DNA of 64,000 nucleotides from contig NZ_CP097463.1 of NCBI RefSeq assembly GCF_027247405.1, positions 1,364,001 to 1,428,000 of the forward strand, in the 5' to 3' direction. A model generated the notes under the pieces. That model saw nothing but the letters and a program-made list of their open reading frames with translations. It did no database searches and was not told the origin of the DNA. Source of the stretch: Jatrophihabitans cynanchi (lineage in GTDB: Bacteria; Actinomycetota; Actinomycetes; Mycobacteriales; Jatrophihabitantaceae). Positions 8,889 to 17,288 of this stretch are shown here, in pieces (the stretch's first letter is position 1; each line of letters opens with the position of its first letter). A program made the translations under genes and the position numbers.

Positions 8889-9182
8889 GGCCGCCACGGA
8901 CGCCTCGACCTACTCTGCCTCGACGAACTCGGCTACGTCCAGATCGATCCACGCGGCGCGGAGCTGCTATTCCAGATCATCACCGAACGCGAAGAGCGAG
9001 CCTCCATCGCGATCGCCACCAACCTGCCCTTCTCCGAGTGGGGCAGCGTGTTCCCCGATCCGAGGCTCGTCGCCGCTATCGTCGACCGCGTCACCTTCAA
9101 CGCCCACATCCTCGAAACCGGCACCCAGTCCTACCGGCTGCGCACCAGCAAGAACGGCCGGCGCCGCGCGTCGAACCGCTGA
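8889..9182 (+). pseudogene. istB: IstB helper ATPase, element A, 3' part
   Basis: This continues the istB broken at 6204. It begins GRHGRLDLLCLDELGYVQID (Walker B) and includes ASIAIATNLPFSEWGSVFPD and a C-terminus RLRTSKNGRRRASNR. The frame joins the 5' part through the AGTGGTC duplication. It has no start of its own. Confidence 0.86.
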
Positions 9183-9199
9183 CCACGGCAGACCGAGGG

Positions 9200-9412
9200 T
9201 CAGGACAGCGCCATCATTTTCTGAATCGCCTGCCGCGAAACCCCAAGTTCCCGGGCGATGTCCGCCTGCGACAGGCCACCGTCGAGAAGCTCCTGCATCA
9301 GGTCACGACGCTCAACCGCCAGCGCGCGAGCCAATCTGGTGTGCTCAATGGCTTCGGCCCGCACCTCCTTGATCCGCTGAAACGTCTGGTCACGGCTCGA
9401 GTTTCTTGTCAT
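9200..9412 (-). CDS. small HTH DNA-binding protein carried by IS21-type element A
   Basis: About 70 residues from ATG 9412. The C-terminal half, LLDGGLSQADIARELGVSRQ, is a clear helix-turn-helix; the N-terminal half is a charged helix. It faces istB convergently and ends 17 bp from it. Upstream lie two 17-bp palindromes (9425-9462) that look like its own operator, so it may be an autoregulated repressor of the element or a short antidote-like regulator without a visible partner. The alternative ATG at 9433 lies inside the first palindrome and is less likely. Confidence 0.7.
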   Translation of the reverse strand: MTRNSSRDQTFQRIKEVRAEAIEHTRLARALAVERRDLMQELLDGGLSQADIARELGVSRQAIQKMMALS

Positions 9413-9424
9413 GCAGCAAATCAT

Positions 9425-9461
9425 GACAACCATCGGTTGTCGCTGTCAACCTATGGTTGTC
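9425..9461. promoter_or_regulatory. tandem palindromic operator candidate before the small HTH gene
   Basis: GACAACCATCGGTTGTC (9425-9441) and GTCAACCTATGGTTGTC (9445-9461) are two near-perfect 17-bp palindromes 20 bp apart, directly upstream of the leftward HTH gene. The helical-phase spacing suggests cooperative binding of the encoded regulator; this is inference. Confidence 0.6.
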
Positions 9462-9560
9462 AGTAAGCACGCAGCCGCACCGGTTGGGGCCAGAATTCAT
9501 GAGGCGGGTTCCAGTCATCGTCGCAACACGACGACTTGATGGCGGGATGGTAGTGCTTGG

Positions 9561-10229
9561 TCAGCGGACGATGGTGTGGATGAGTTCGAGCAGCGACGTG
9601 TCGGTGTTGCGGGCCCAGGCCTGCGCTGCGGCGGTGAGGGCGAGCACTGAGCCATAGAGGAGCTGCTGCCCGCCTTGGCGGGTGATCAGTGTGTCGAGGG
9701 AGCGGAACGCCCTGCCTTTGCCGGCGAGGGTGAGGATGTCGGTGGCTGCACGTTCCCCGGTCCAGTGCCCGGCCGGCAGCCGAGCGTGGCTGGCGAGCCC
9801 GGTCGGAGCGTCGAGGTCGTGGCCGGACAGCCAGGTGTCGAGTAGCCCGAGGGCGACGCCGATGCAGCCGGCCACAGTGGCGCTGTCGTTGTTCGGGGAC
9901 TCGGGTGGGACGGAGTCGATTACCGCGGCGGCGCTGCGAGTGTCGTCATCGACGATCGCTTCGATGGCCAGCCGCAGCGTGGTGATCGCGTACCCGCGAG
10001 CTTCACCGACCGGGCTGAACAGTTGCATGTTGCGCCGTTCGACCGCACGGTTCATCGCCGCCTGCAACGTTTCCAGGTCAGGCGCGTCGATGTCATCGAC
10101 GTCGATACCCTCCTCGGCCAGCAGAGGCGCCAACTCGCGCAGCATCTCCTTCGCCAGCCCGGGTTTGTGCTCCACGATGGGCATGCCCGTCGGTGGTGGC
10201 TCTGGGGTACGTCGTCGCATGTCCGGCAC
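9561..10229 (-). CDS. IS30 passenger protein 2, unidentified (copy 2)
   Basis: Encodes a protein identical to the 222-residue passenger protein at 3309-3977, from GTG 10229. No function is recognised; see that entry for the visible features. Identity of both copies implies recent duplication. Confidence 0.65.
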   Translation of the reverse strand: MPDMRRRTPEPPPTGMPIVEHKPGLAKEMLRELAPLLAEEGIDVDDIDAPDLETLQAAMNRAVERRNMQLFSPVGEARGYAITTLRLAIEAIVDDDTRSAAAVIDSVPPESPNNDSATVAGCIGVALGLLDTWLSGHDLDAPTGLASHARLPAGHWTGERAATDILTLAGKGRAFRSLDTLITRQGGQQLLYGSVLALTAAAQAWARNTDTSLLELIHTIVR

Positions 10230-10253
10230 CGGTTCGCCCTCGTCGTCGTCGGG

Positions 10254-10487
10254 TCAGAAGTCCACCGCGCGGCGAGGATCGAGCCGCGCCGCCAGGCGGG
10301 TCAGCATCACTTGCAGCGCAGGGACGCTGTCCGGGCCCTCGGGCATGCGCTCCAGTGAGGCGGCCAGCAGGTCGGTGTCCTCGCCGGTAAGCCAGCCGTG
10401 CCAGATCCGCAGCAGGTCGGCCAGCTCTGCGGCGTCGTCGGCCGACAGGCGGACCTCCTCCGCATCGGCGGCGGCCTCCTCGATCAC
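10254..10487 (-). CDS. IS30 passenger protein 1, unidentified (copy 2)
   Basis: Encodes a protein identical to the 77-residue acidic passenger protein at 3051-3284, from GTG 10487, lying between the transposase and passenger gene 2. Confidence 0.6.
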   Translation of the reverse strand: MIEEAAADAEEVRLSADDAAELADLLRIWHGWLTGEDTDLLAASLERMPEGPDSVPALQVMLTRLAARLDPRRAVDF

Positions 10488-10492
10488 ATGGT

Positions 10493-11710
10493 TCAGGCTA
10501 GGACACCGCCTGCGGGCGCGATGAACAGCCGGGCCGGGGTGTGCCAGTCCAGGGTCTTACGGGGACGGTCATTCAGCTCGGCAGCGACCTCCTCGAGCCG
10601 GACGGCGTCGTGGACGCGCAGGTCGCTGCCCTTCGGGAAGTACTGACGCAACAGGCCGTTGGTGTTCTCGTTGCTCGGCCGCTGCCACGGCGAGTGAGGA
10701 TCGCAGAAGAACACCGGCATACCCAACGCAGCAGCGATCTCAGCGTGCAACGCCAGCTCACTGCCCTGATCCCACGTCAACGACCGACGCAGCTGCGGCG
10801 GCAGCGGCGCGAACGCGGCGATGATCGCGTCACGAACCGCCTCGGCGGTGTGTCGTTCGGGTAGATGCAGCAAGATCGTGAACCGGGAACACCGTTCGAC
10901 CAGCGTGCCGATCGCCGACCGGTTCTGCGCACCGGTGATCAAATCGCCTTCCCAGTGCCCAGCAACGGACCGGTCGGCCGCCTCCGCGGGCCGCTGGTCG
11001 ATCATCGTCATATCCACCAGCTTCGTCGGCCGGCGCTGGTCAGGGCGCCGATGCGGCTTACGGCGCCGTCGACGAGTGCGCAGCACCGGCGGCAGGTCCC
11101 GGCGCAGCCCACCACAACCGGGTCGGTAGATCGCCTGATAGATCGTTTCCGGCACCAGGTGCCGGTCCGGCCGGTTCGGGAACTCCTCCCGCAGCGCGTG
11201 GGCGATCTGCTCCGGACTCCACCGCTTCTCCAGCCGATCCTGCACGAACGCACGCAGCTCGGCGTCGTTGACCAGCTTGCTGCGGCCCGGCCGGGTACGG
11301 CGAGCCTCGGCCATCCGCTGCGCGGCGAACGGCAGATACCGCCCACTGTCCAGGTCTCGGTTACGACGCAGCTCGCGGCTGACCGTGGACGCCGGCCTGC
11401 CCAACTCGGCCGCGATCGCGCGCATGCTCAGCCCGGACCGGCGCAGGTCGGCGATACGGACCCGCTCGTCCTCGTACAGGTAGCGTGGCGAGATCTCTCG
11501 ACTCGGCGCGTTGACCACGGGCGAATAGTGGCGCTTGCGACCGTCGGGAAGCGTGACTGTGCGCCCCAACCGCCAGCGTGTCCCCGTCTTGCGCGCGATG
11601 CCCACGAGCTGGCACGCCCGCCGGTTACTCACCCCCTGCGCGATCAGCTCAGCAAACCGCTCACGCTTGTCAACATCTGGCTCGCGACCACGCCGACCAC
11701 GACCCGCCAT
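10493..11710 (-). CDS. IS30-family transposase (copy 2)
   Basis: Encodes a transposase identical to that at 1828-3045, with the same DDE core (GHWEGDLI, TWDQGSE, NENTNGLLR) and the same preferred ATG, here at 11710. Intact and probably active. Confidence 0.92.
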   Translation of the reverse strand: MAGRGRRGREPDVDKRERFAELIAQGVSNRRACQLVGIARKTGTRWRLGRTVTLPDGRKRHYSPVVNAPSREISPRYLYEDERVRIADLRRSGLSMRAIAAELGRPASTVSRELRRNRDLDSGRYLPFAAQRMAEARRTRPGRSKLVNDAELRAFVQDRLEKRWSPEQIAHALREEFPNRPDRHLVPETIYQAIYRPGCGGLRRDLPPVLRTRRRRRKPHRRPDQRRPTKLVDMTMIDQRPAEAADRSVAGHWEGDLITGAQNRSAIGTLVERCSRFTILLHLPERHTAEAVRDAIIAAFAPLPPQLRRSLTWDQGSELALHAEIAAALGMPVFFCDPHSPWQRPSNENTNGLLRQYFPKGSDLRVHDAVRLEEVAAELNDRPRKTLDWHTPARLFIAPAGGVLA

Positions 11711-11794
11711 AGCAGCTCCCGGAAACCTCCGGTGTTGCAACGATCGCTAGAAACCGCCTGACGACAGTGGGGCCAGATCGCTTGACGAAACGCA

Positions 11795-12076
11795 CTCGGG
11801 CGCACCCTGCACCGACGAGCCGGCGACGTGCTGGCCTACTTCGACTGGCCCGGCACCAGACCCGCCCGACCGAAGCCATCAACGGCCGCCTGAAACACCT
11901 GCGCGGATCCGCACTCGGCTTCCGCAACCTCACCCACTACCTAGCAAGATCTCTGCTCGACGTCGGTGGGTTCAGATCGCGATTACACCCTTACTCCGGA
12001 CGAGCCCCAAAGCGAGCCGGTTCACTTCACGACTTCACGGCCAAGAAGGTGCCTGCACGGCGTAATGAACAGGTCA
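11795..12076 (+). pseudogene. ISL3-family transposase, 3' part
   Basis: The C-terminal piece of the ISL3-type transposase resumes after the IS21-type element: GRTLHRRAGDVLAYFDWPGT, then with a frame change RPTEAINGRLKHLRGSALG and FRNLTHYLARSLLDVGGFR. The family motif NGRLKHLRGSALGFRN identifies it. The left piece ends LTELITLG, which joins naturally to GRTLHRR through the CTCGGG duplication. The right end of this element abuts the amidohydrolase stop at 12082 and was not defined. Confidence 0.8.
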
Positions 12077-12081
12077 ACGCG

Positions 12082-13326
12082 CTAGGCTAGCTGCAGCTCT
12101 TCGCGCGACAGGCCAACGCTCTCGGTCACGTCGGCGAGGCATGCCATATCGACGTTAGCGAACGCTTTCTCAAACACGCCGCACAGCACGCGATGTGCTT
12201 GCTCTTCAGGTAGACCGGCCAGTAAGCGACGCAGGCACTCGGCACGCTTGAGAGGCACTCCGCTAAGCCCCTCACCCGCAGTGGGCCAGGCACCCTCGCC
12301 ATGCGAAATATCACCACCCCAAAGAACATTGGAGATACCCGGATTCACGAAGTCTTCCGCCACTTGGTAGGAAGAGTGGACCGCATAGCAATGCCGGTTC
12401 CAGTATTCGTGTGCGCTGTCCAGCCCGGCAGCCCGGCGACCCGCCGGCGAGGAATTCAGCTCACCCTTTTCGATTCTGTCGAGAATTGGAGTGATCCAGC
12501 TGATTCCAAGCTCGGCGAAGGCAAGGTTAAGCCGCGGGAATCTGTCGAAAACGCCTCCGATAATAAACGACCACAATGGTCGGTGCGCGTACCAGCCCAC
12601 TTCCATTAAGAAGATGGACCTCTCCTCGTACTCGTTGTCACCATTGTAAGTTGGTGCGCCCCGTCCAGGGTGGACGCACACCGTCAACCCTAAGTCGGCG
12701 CAACGTTCCCAAAGAATGTCGTACCGCCGGTGGTGGTATAGCGGTAGGTAGTACTCCAGTGGCAAAACGACGCCCGTCCGAAGGCCATCATCGTACGCCC
12801 GTTCTATTTCTTCGACGCACCAGTTCGGGTCGTCAAGCGTGCCGAGCAGGGTCAACCCCAAGAGTCGCTTCGGATCGACCGAGCAGAACTCGGCGAGCCA
12901 ACGGTTGTATGCCCGGGCACCCGCGCGAACAAGCGAGGGTGGATAGCCTTCAGTTCCGATCATGCCTTCCACAGCATGTGCAAGCCCGGCCCCGAAGGGA
13001 GGATCGTTTGTGTTTTGATCGTCCGGGAAAAGGACATCACACACGATCCCGGCAAGATTCATTTCGCTGACGCGTAACTTCGGATCCCAGGCAATCGACG
13101 ATCCCCTCGCCGGATCGAATCCAGCCGTCCCGATGAACTTGTCATTGAAATCGCTAGGCAGGTACGACTCGGCTCGCAGGGGCGACCATCGCCACGCATG
13201 CTTCGTTAGGTAGCGATCGAAATCAGCATGTAGACGCTTCTCCAAATAGCCGCGATACTCGGCTGTTGGAAGTCCGGAATGGCCGTCGCCGGACATCACA
13301 GGGATCCGGCTAGCAATTGCAGTCAT
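12082..13326 (-). CDS. amidohydrolase-2 family protein (ACMSD-like metal hydrolase or decarboxylase)
   Basis: About 414 residues of the ACMSD-related amidohydrolase-2 barrel: an N-terminal DGH metal motif (residues 14-16), CVHPGRGAP in the middle, FAELGISWITPILDRIE, and VLWGGDISHGEGAWP near the end with the probable catalytic Asp. Members cleave C-N or C-C bonds, often decarboxylating ring-derived acids. ATG 13326 is preferred because GGAG stands 7 nt upstream; ATG 13338 and a longer reading to 13419 are possible. A LacI-type operator candidate lies about 110 bp upstream. Local GC is only about 53-55 percent against about 70 in later genes, a sign of separate origin. Confidence 0.83.
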   Translation of the reverse strand: MTAIASRIPVMSGDGHSGLPTAEYRGYLEKRLHADFDRYLTKHAWRWSPLRAESYLPSDFNDKFIGTAGFDPARGSSIAWDPKLRVSEMNLAGIVCDVLFPDDQNTNDPPFGAGLAHAVEGMIGTEGYPPSLVRAGARAYNRWLAEFCSVDPKRLLGLTLLGTLDDPNWCVEEIERAYDDGLRTGVVLPLEYYLPLYHHRRYDILWERCADLGLTVCVHPGRGAPTYNGDNEYEERSIFLMEVGWYAHRPLWSFIIGGVFDRFPRLNLAFAELGISWITPILDRIEKGELNSSPAGRRAAGLDSAHEYWNRHCYAVHSSYQVAEDFVNPGISNVLWGGDISHGEGAWPTAGEGLSGVPLKRAECLRRLLAGLPEEQAHRVLCGVFEKAFANVDMACLADVTESVGLSREELQLA

Positions 13327-13437
13327 ATCGAACTCCATGGTCGGAATTACCGTCGGCCGTGCCAAGCGCCCAACTCGAACGCGCGTCGACCGCCTTCGGG
13401 TTGCGACGGCCGCCGTCACGTACCGCTGAAAGCTTGA

Positions 13438-13451
13438 TGAATGCGTATTCA
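13438..13451. promoter_or_regulatory. LacI-type operator candidate, site 2
   Basis: TGAATGCGTATTCA has perfect 5-bp arms (TGAAT/ATTCA) around GCGT and lies upstream of the leftward amidohydrolase gene. Confidence 0.65.
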
Positions 13452-13709
13452 GTCTACCTACCGCCCAGCTGGTGTCAAGGCATCTGCCGGTGCTGTGGTC
13501 CGGCCGCCGAAGCCGCCATGCACAGCGCAGCCGACCGCGTCGACCGACCGGCGGCTGCCAGCGGCGGTGTGTCGTCGGCGGCGGGCATAGCCCCTCTTTC
13601 GGTACGGGATGATGTTCTGGGCGCAGTTCACCTATCAGCCAAGTGTTGATCTTGACCCATGAGGTCCAGCCTCCTGCAGGTGAACGACGCGATGTAGGTG
13701 AGTCGACTG
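13452..13709. other. intergenic stretch left of the IS1380 copy
   Basis: About 260 bases with no convincing gene. Confidence 0.4.
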
Positions 13710-13714
13710 TTCAG

Positions 13715-15359
13715 CCCAGATCCACCGCGTGAATTGGCGTGATCGTTTCGGTCGAGCTTGTTGATCTTCAGGTGGGTTGATCTGATTGTGGTTGCGGCGG
13801 TGCTGCCGGTCTGCCCGGCTTTTCCACTTGATGATCTTGGGGGCTGTTGGGCCGGGGTGTGCCGTTTAGGCGGCTGTGGGCGGCGGGTGCAGCGCGTCGA
13901 ATAGTTGTTGCCAGTCCTGATGCCAGGGCCAGTTCATGGGTAGGTGCAGCCGGATGCGTCGTGCCGAGCGGGCGATCCGGGCTGGGACGGTGATCAGGTG
14001 TCGGCGGATGGTGGCGCCGGTGGCGTGGGCGTGCCAGGGCGAGGCGAGGCATCCGGCGGCGCGGGTGAGGTTGAACGCGATCGCGGCGAGCACCAGCCAG
14101 GCAGAGTTGGCGGCGAACGACCCGGAGGGCAGGTGCGCGAGCGCGCCCGATTTCAGGTCGGCGTTGACCTGTTCGATGATCGCGTGGGCGCGGTGGTCGG
14201 CTTCAGCGTCGAGCATCGACATCGGCGAGTCGGTGAACACGGCATGGTGGCGGTAGGTGGCGAACAGTTCGCTCTGCCCGGCCGGCACGTGTTTGGGGTT
14301 GAGCCGCTTGACACGGCGCACGATCAAGCGGGCCTCGATCCGCTCGGCCTTGCCTCGGGAGCCGAAGGCGGTGAACGGTATTTCGGCGACCTCGGCGTCA
14401 GAGACCAGGTGTTGCTCGTCCTCGTCCCAGACCGCGTTGGGATAGTGGATCGGTGTCCACGCTGACTCCTCGATCGTGGCGATCGCGCGGCGGACGGCCG
14501 GGTCCATGCGTGCGGTGACCGAGAACCTCGCGCCGGCCCGGATCGCGGCGGCGATCACGGCCTGGTTGTAGTACGCGGAGTCGGCGCGCACGATCAGCAG
14601 CGGGCCGGCACCGCAGCGTCGCGCGGTGGCCAGCGCGTCGGACAGCAGCCGCGCCGCGCCGCGGGCGGAGTTCGTCGATCCTTTCCGCAGCCGGGACGCG
14701 ATGATCACCGGAGCGGCGGCCGGGGTGGACAGCGTGGCCAGCAACGCGTTGAGGCCTTTCACCTTCGAATACCCGTAGCCGGCACCTTGTTTGGCGTAAC
14801 CGTGCGTCGCGCGGATGGTGTCATCGATGTCCAGGAACGCGAGCTGATCGGCCGCCGGCAGCAACGGTGTCCGCTGCGCCAGCCCGACCAGCACGCTCGC
14901 CGCGAGCGAGTCGAGCTGACGCACGTGGCCGAAGGTAAAGCAGCGCAGGAACGTGCCTAGCGTCGAGGGCGCCCGCACCCCGTCGAACAGGCGGTCCATG
15001 CCGCCGTGGCGCAGCAGATCCATGTCATCGATGCTGTCCGCGCCGGCGACCATGCCCGCGACCAGCGCCGGCACCTTCAGGTGCGCGTTCGGCGACGGCA
15101 CGCTCAGCCGCTGCCCGACCAGATCCGCCAGACCGCACGAGTCGGCCAGTCGCAGCACCGGCTCCAGCCCGCCGCACGACACCAGATTCGGATCATCGAA
15201 GCGTGCTGACACCGCCGCCGCAGCATGAGAAGCTTGCATTTCGCGGATGCCCTTCTGTTCAAGATCGATGTGACCTTCGCAAGCCACATTCTCCTTGCAC
15301 AGCAGGGCATTCGTCCGTTACGACAGGCCCCGGCCCACTACCTCATCGGTGGATCCGGG
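13715..15359 (-). mobile_element. IS1380-type element (1645 bp)
   Basis: Inverted ends CCCAGATCCACCG (left) and CCCGGATCCACCG (right, inverted) match at 12 of 13 positions, and TTCAG flanks both sides (13710-13714, 15360-15364) as a 5-bp target duplication. It carries a single transposase gene. The length is normal for the family. Confidence 0.78.
13866..15239 (-). CDS. IS1380-family transposase
   Basis: About 457 residues from ATG 15239, starting MQASHAAAAVSARFDDPNLV, the usual start of this family. Family features include FLDIDDTIRATHGYAKQGAG with the first catalytic acid, IVRADSAYYNQAVIAAA with the second, and HAIIEQVNADLKSGALAHLP with the Glu. An upstream alternative start at 15287 would add residues not typical of the family. 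Intact and presumably functional. Confidence 0.92.
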   Translation of the reverse strand: MQASHAAAAVSARFDDPNLVSCGGLEPVLRLADSCGLADLVGQRLSVPSPNAHLKVPALVAGMVAGADSIDDMDLLRHGGMDRLFDGVRAPSTLGTFLRCFTFGHVRQLDSLAASVLVGLAQRTPLLPAADQLAFLDIDDTIRATHGYAKQGAGYGYSKVKGLNALLATLSTPAAAPVIIASRLRKGSTNSARGAARLLSDALATARRCGAGPLLIVRADSAYYNQAVIAAAIRAGARFSVTARMDPAVRRAIATIEESAWTPIHYPNAVWDEDEQHLVSDAEVAEIPFTAFGSRGKAERIEARLIVRRVKRLNPKHVPAGQSELFATYRHHAVFTDSPMSMLDAEADHRAHAIIEQVNADLKSGALAHLPSGSFAANSAWLVLAAIAFNLTRAAGCLASPWHAHATGATIRRHLITVPARIARSARRIRLHLPMNWPWHQDWQQLFDALHPPPTAA

Positions 15360-15436
15360 TTCAGTACGAAACGCGGGCCCTACACGTCTTGGGTCCAGTC
15401 GGCAATCGTGCGCACAAGTTGCCTGGAGCAAGAAGG

Positions 15437-17044
15437 CTAAGCAGTCACGATGCAGGCGGCGCCTTGAAGGGAGAGCTCTTCGATTGACACTTCCCGCATC
15501 TTGAACTTCTGAACCTTGCCGGTCACGGTCATAGGAAACTCCTGCGTGATCCGGAGGTAGCGCGGGATCTTGTAGTGGGAGAGCTTGCCGTGGCAGAACT
15601 GGCGCAGATCTTCCTCACCGAACGTCGCGCCGTCGCGGAGTCGTACCCAGGCGCAGAGCTCTTCGCCGTATTTCGCGTCGGGGACACCGATGACTTGTGC
15701 ATCCAGGATGTCCGGATGCGTGTATAGAAACTCTTCGATCTCCCGTGGATAGACGTTTTCGCCGCCGCGAATCACCATGTCCTTCGAGCGGCCAACGATC
15801 GAGATGTAACCGTCCATATCCATCATAGCGAGATCACCGGTATGTATGAAGCCTTCCGAATCTACAGCTTCGCTGGTCATCTCCGGATCGTCCCAATATC
15901 CGAGCATCAGCCCGTAGCCAGCAGTGCACAACTCGCCCGTCTCGCCCCGTTCTACGATTTCGCCGCTCGATCGGTCGACAATTTTTATGGTCACGTGCGG
16001 ATGAACTCGGCCGACCGTCGCCGTCCGGTGTTCCAACGTGTCGTCGGCCTTCGTCTGCGTGGAAACCGGTGAGGTTTCGGTCATACCGTAGGCGATAGTG
16101 ACTTCTGGCATGAACTCCGAGACGTTTTTCATGACCTCAACCGGGCAGGGAGAGCCAGCCATAATGCCGGTTCGAAGCGAGGAGAGGTCGTAGGAGTCCA
16201 AATCCTCCAGTGCCAGTTCAGCGATGAACATCGTCGGCACGCCATAAAGGGACGTGCAGCGTTCCGAAGCGACCGCGGAGAGCGTTGCCGCGGGATCGAA
16301 CGCAGGTGCTGGAATGACGACGCTCGCACCGTGGGTTAGCGCAGCGAGGTTGCCCATCACCATTCCGAAGCAGTGGTAGAACGGGACCGGGACGCAGATG
16401 CGGTCGTCCGGCGTGTAGTTGCATGCCTCCCCCACTAGGAATCCGTTCCCCAGGATATTCCGGTGAGAAAGGGTCGCACCCTTTGGAAATCCGGTCGTCC
16501 CAGATGTGTACTGAATATTGATAGGATCGGTCGGGGAGAGTTCGACATCCGGGATCTGCTCTCCGCCTGCTCCCGTCCGCAGCGCGTCCCACTCTGCGGT
16601 CCCAAAGAATACCGATGGCAAGTTCGGGGCTGCTTCGATGGCCATCGCGACGTAATCGCTCGTCTTGAACTTGGATGCAGCGATGAGCAGAGATACCCCT
16701 GCCTGCTTCATCACGTAGGCGAGTTCGTTAGTTCTGTACGCCGGATTGACGGTTACCAGGATCGCACCAAGGCGGGCGGTTGCATATTGAACGATCACCC
16801 ACTCAGCGCAATTGGGCGCCCAAATACCGACTCTGTCGCCGCGGCTTACCCCACGAGCAATCAGGCCGCGCGCGACGCCGTCTACTTCGGCTGACAACTC
16901 CGAATACGTCAGGCGCACGCCCTGCTCGACTGAGACAAGAGCGTCGTTCGATGGCCACGCAGACACGGCAGCATCGAGGGCACGGCCGATCGTCCACCCA
17001 GGCAGCAGCGGCTCCTCGGGGCCGGCATCAAGTGCAAGGGACAT
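15437..17044 (-). CDS. acyl-CoA ligase (AMP-binding, fatty-acid type)
   Basis: 535 residues of ANL-superfamily ligase. The phosphate loop is [20 protein letters not shown], followed by [10 protein letters not shown] (A5 motif), [12 protein letters not shown] and [13 protein letters not shown] (A7-A8), the hinge [20 protein letters not shown], and the C-terminal lysine motif [11 protein letters not shown]. It makes an acyl adenylate and then the CoA thioester in the cytoplasm, probably entry activation of the substrate. ATG 17044 has GAGAGG upstream and fits family length; longer readings to 17125 are unlikely. The esterase gene 245 bp upstream on the same strand may share its promoter. GC is about 58-62 percent. 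Confidence 0.9.
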   Translation of the reverse strand: MSLALDAGPEEPLLPGWTIGRALDAAVSAWPSNDALVSVEQGVRLTYSELSAEVDGVARGLIARGVSRGDRVGIWAPNCAEWVIVQYATARLGAILVTVNPAYRTNELAYVMKQAGVSLLIAASKFKTSDYVAMAIEAAPNLPSVFFGTAEWDALRTGAGGEQIPDVELSPTDPINIQYTSGTTGFPKGATLSHRNILGNGFLVGEACNYTPDDRICVPVPFYHCFGMVMGNLAALTHGASVVIPAPAFDPAATLSAVASERCTSLYGVPTMFIAELALEDLDSYDLSSLRTGIMAGSPCPVEVMKNVSEFMPEVTIAYGMTETSPVSTQTKADDTLEHRTATVGRVHPHVTIKIVDRSSGEIVERGETGELCTAGYGLMLGYWDDPEMTSEAVDSEGFIHTGDLAMMDMDGYISIVGRSKDMVIRGGENVYPREIEEFLYTHPDILDAQVIGVPDAKYGEELCAWVRLRDGATFGEEDLRQFCHGKLSHYKIPRYLRITQEFPMTVTGKVQKFKMREVSIEELSLQGAACIVTA

Positions 17045-17288
17045 GTTGATTCCTCTCGATTGCGTCTGCCGCGGGGAATGGTGCAACTGGTCGTGGCCGG
17101 TTCGGGCGGGTCGCGTGGCAGTCACTTCGGCGGGTTGGTGCGCGGCGCCTGTCTTTTCGGCACGGGAGGAGATCGCCTGCCATCGAGCCGCAGGTGAAGG
17201 AGTCCGGACGATCGCGCTCTAGCTGGGTCGCTCACCATCCAGCACGACCGATCCCGCTGGTCGGTGGCGGCGGGCGCTGCGGGTCGGC

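Larger units (their letters stand above)
9503..11758 (-). mobile_element. IS30-type element, copy 2 (2256 bp), inverted
   Basis: The same unit as 1780-4035 in opposite orientation, with equal length and the same two inverted ends. TGA flanks it (9500-9502 and 11759-11761) as a separate 3-bp target duplication. The different duplication from copy 1 shows that each copy inserted by itself. It sits in the right terminal repeat zone of IS21-type element A. Confidence 0.87.
1744..11794. mobile_element. IS21-type element A (10.05 kb with nested insertions)
   Basis: The left end TGCGTGTGATCACCTGACTT and the inverted right end TGCGTTTCGTCAAGCGATCT, each followed by TGGCCCCACT, form an imperfect inverted repeat. 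CTCGGG flanks both sides (1738-1743 and 11795-11800) as a 6-bp target duplication, and the ISL3 reading frame resumes across it. More TGGCCCCA boxes near 4056, 4116, 9484 and 11768 make multiple terminal repeats, as IS21 transposases use. The core holds istA, a split istB and a small HTH gene. Removing the two IS30 copies and the second IS21 element with their duplications leaves about 2.85 kb, a normal IS21 size. Confidence 0.82.

Noticed and set aside
1780-11758. A compound transposon bounded by the two inverted IS30 copies
   Set aside because: Each copy has its own 3-bp duplication (CCG and TGA) and both lie inside IS21-type A, so they inserted separately and did not move the segment as one unit here.
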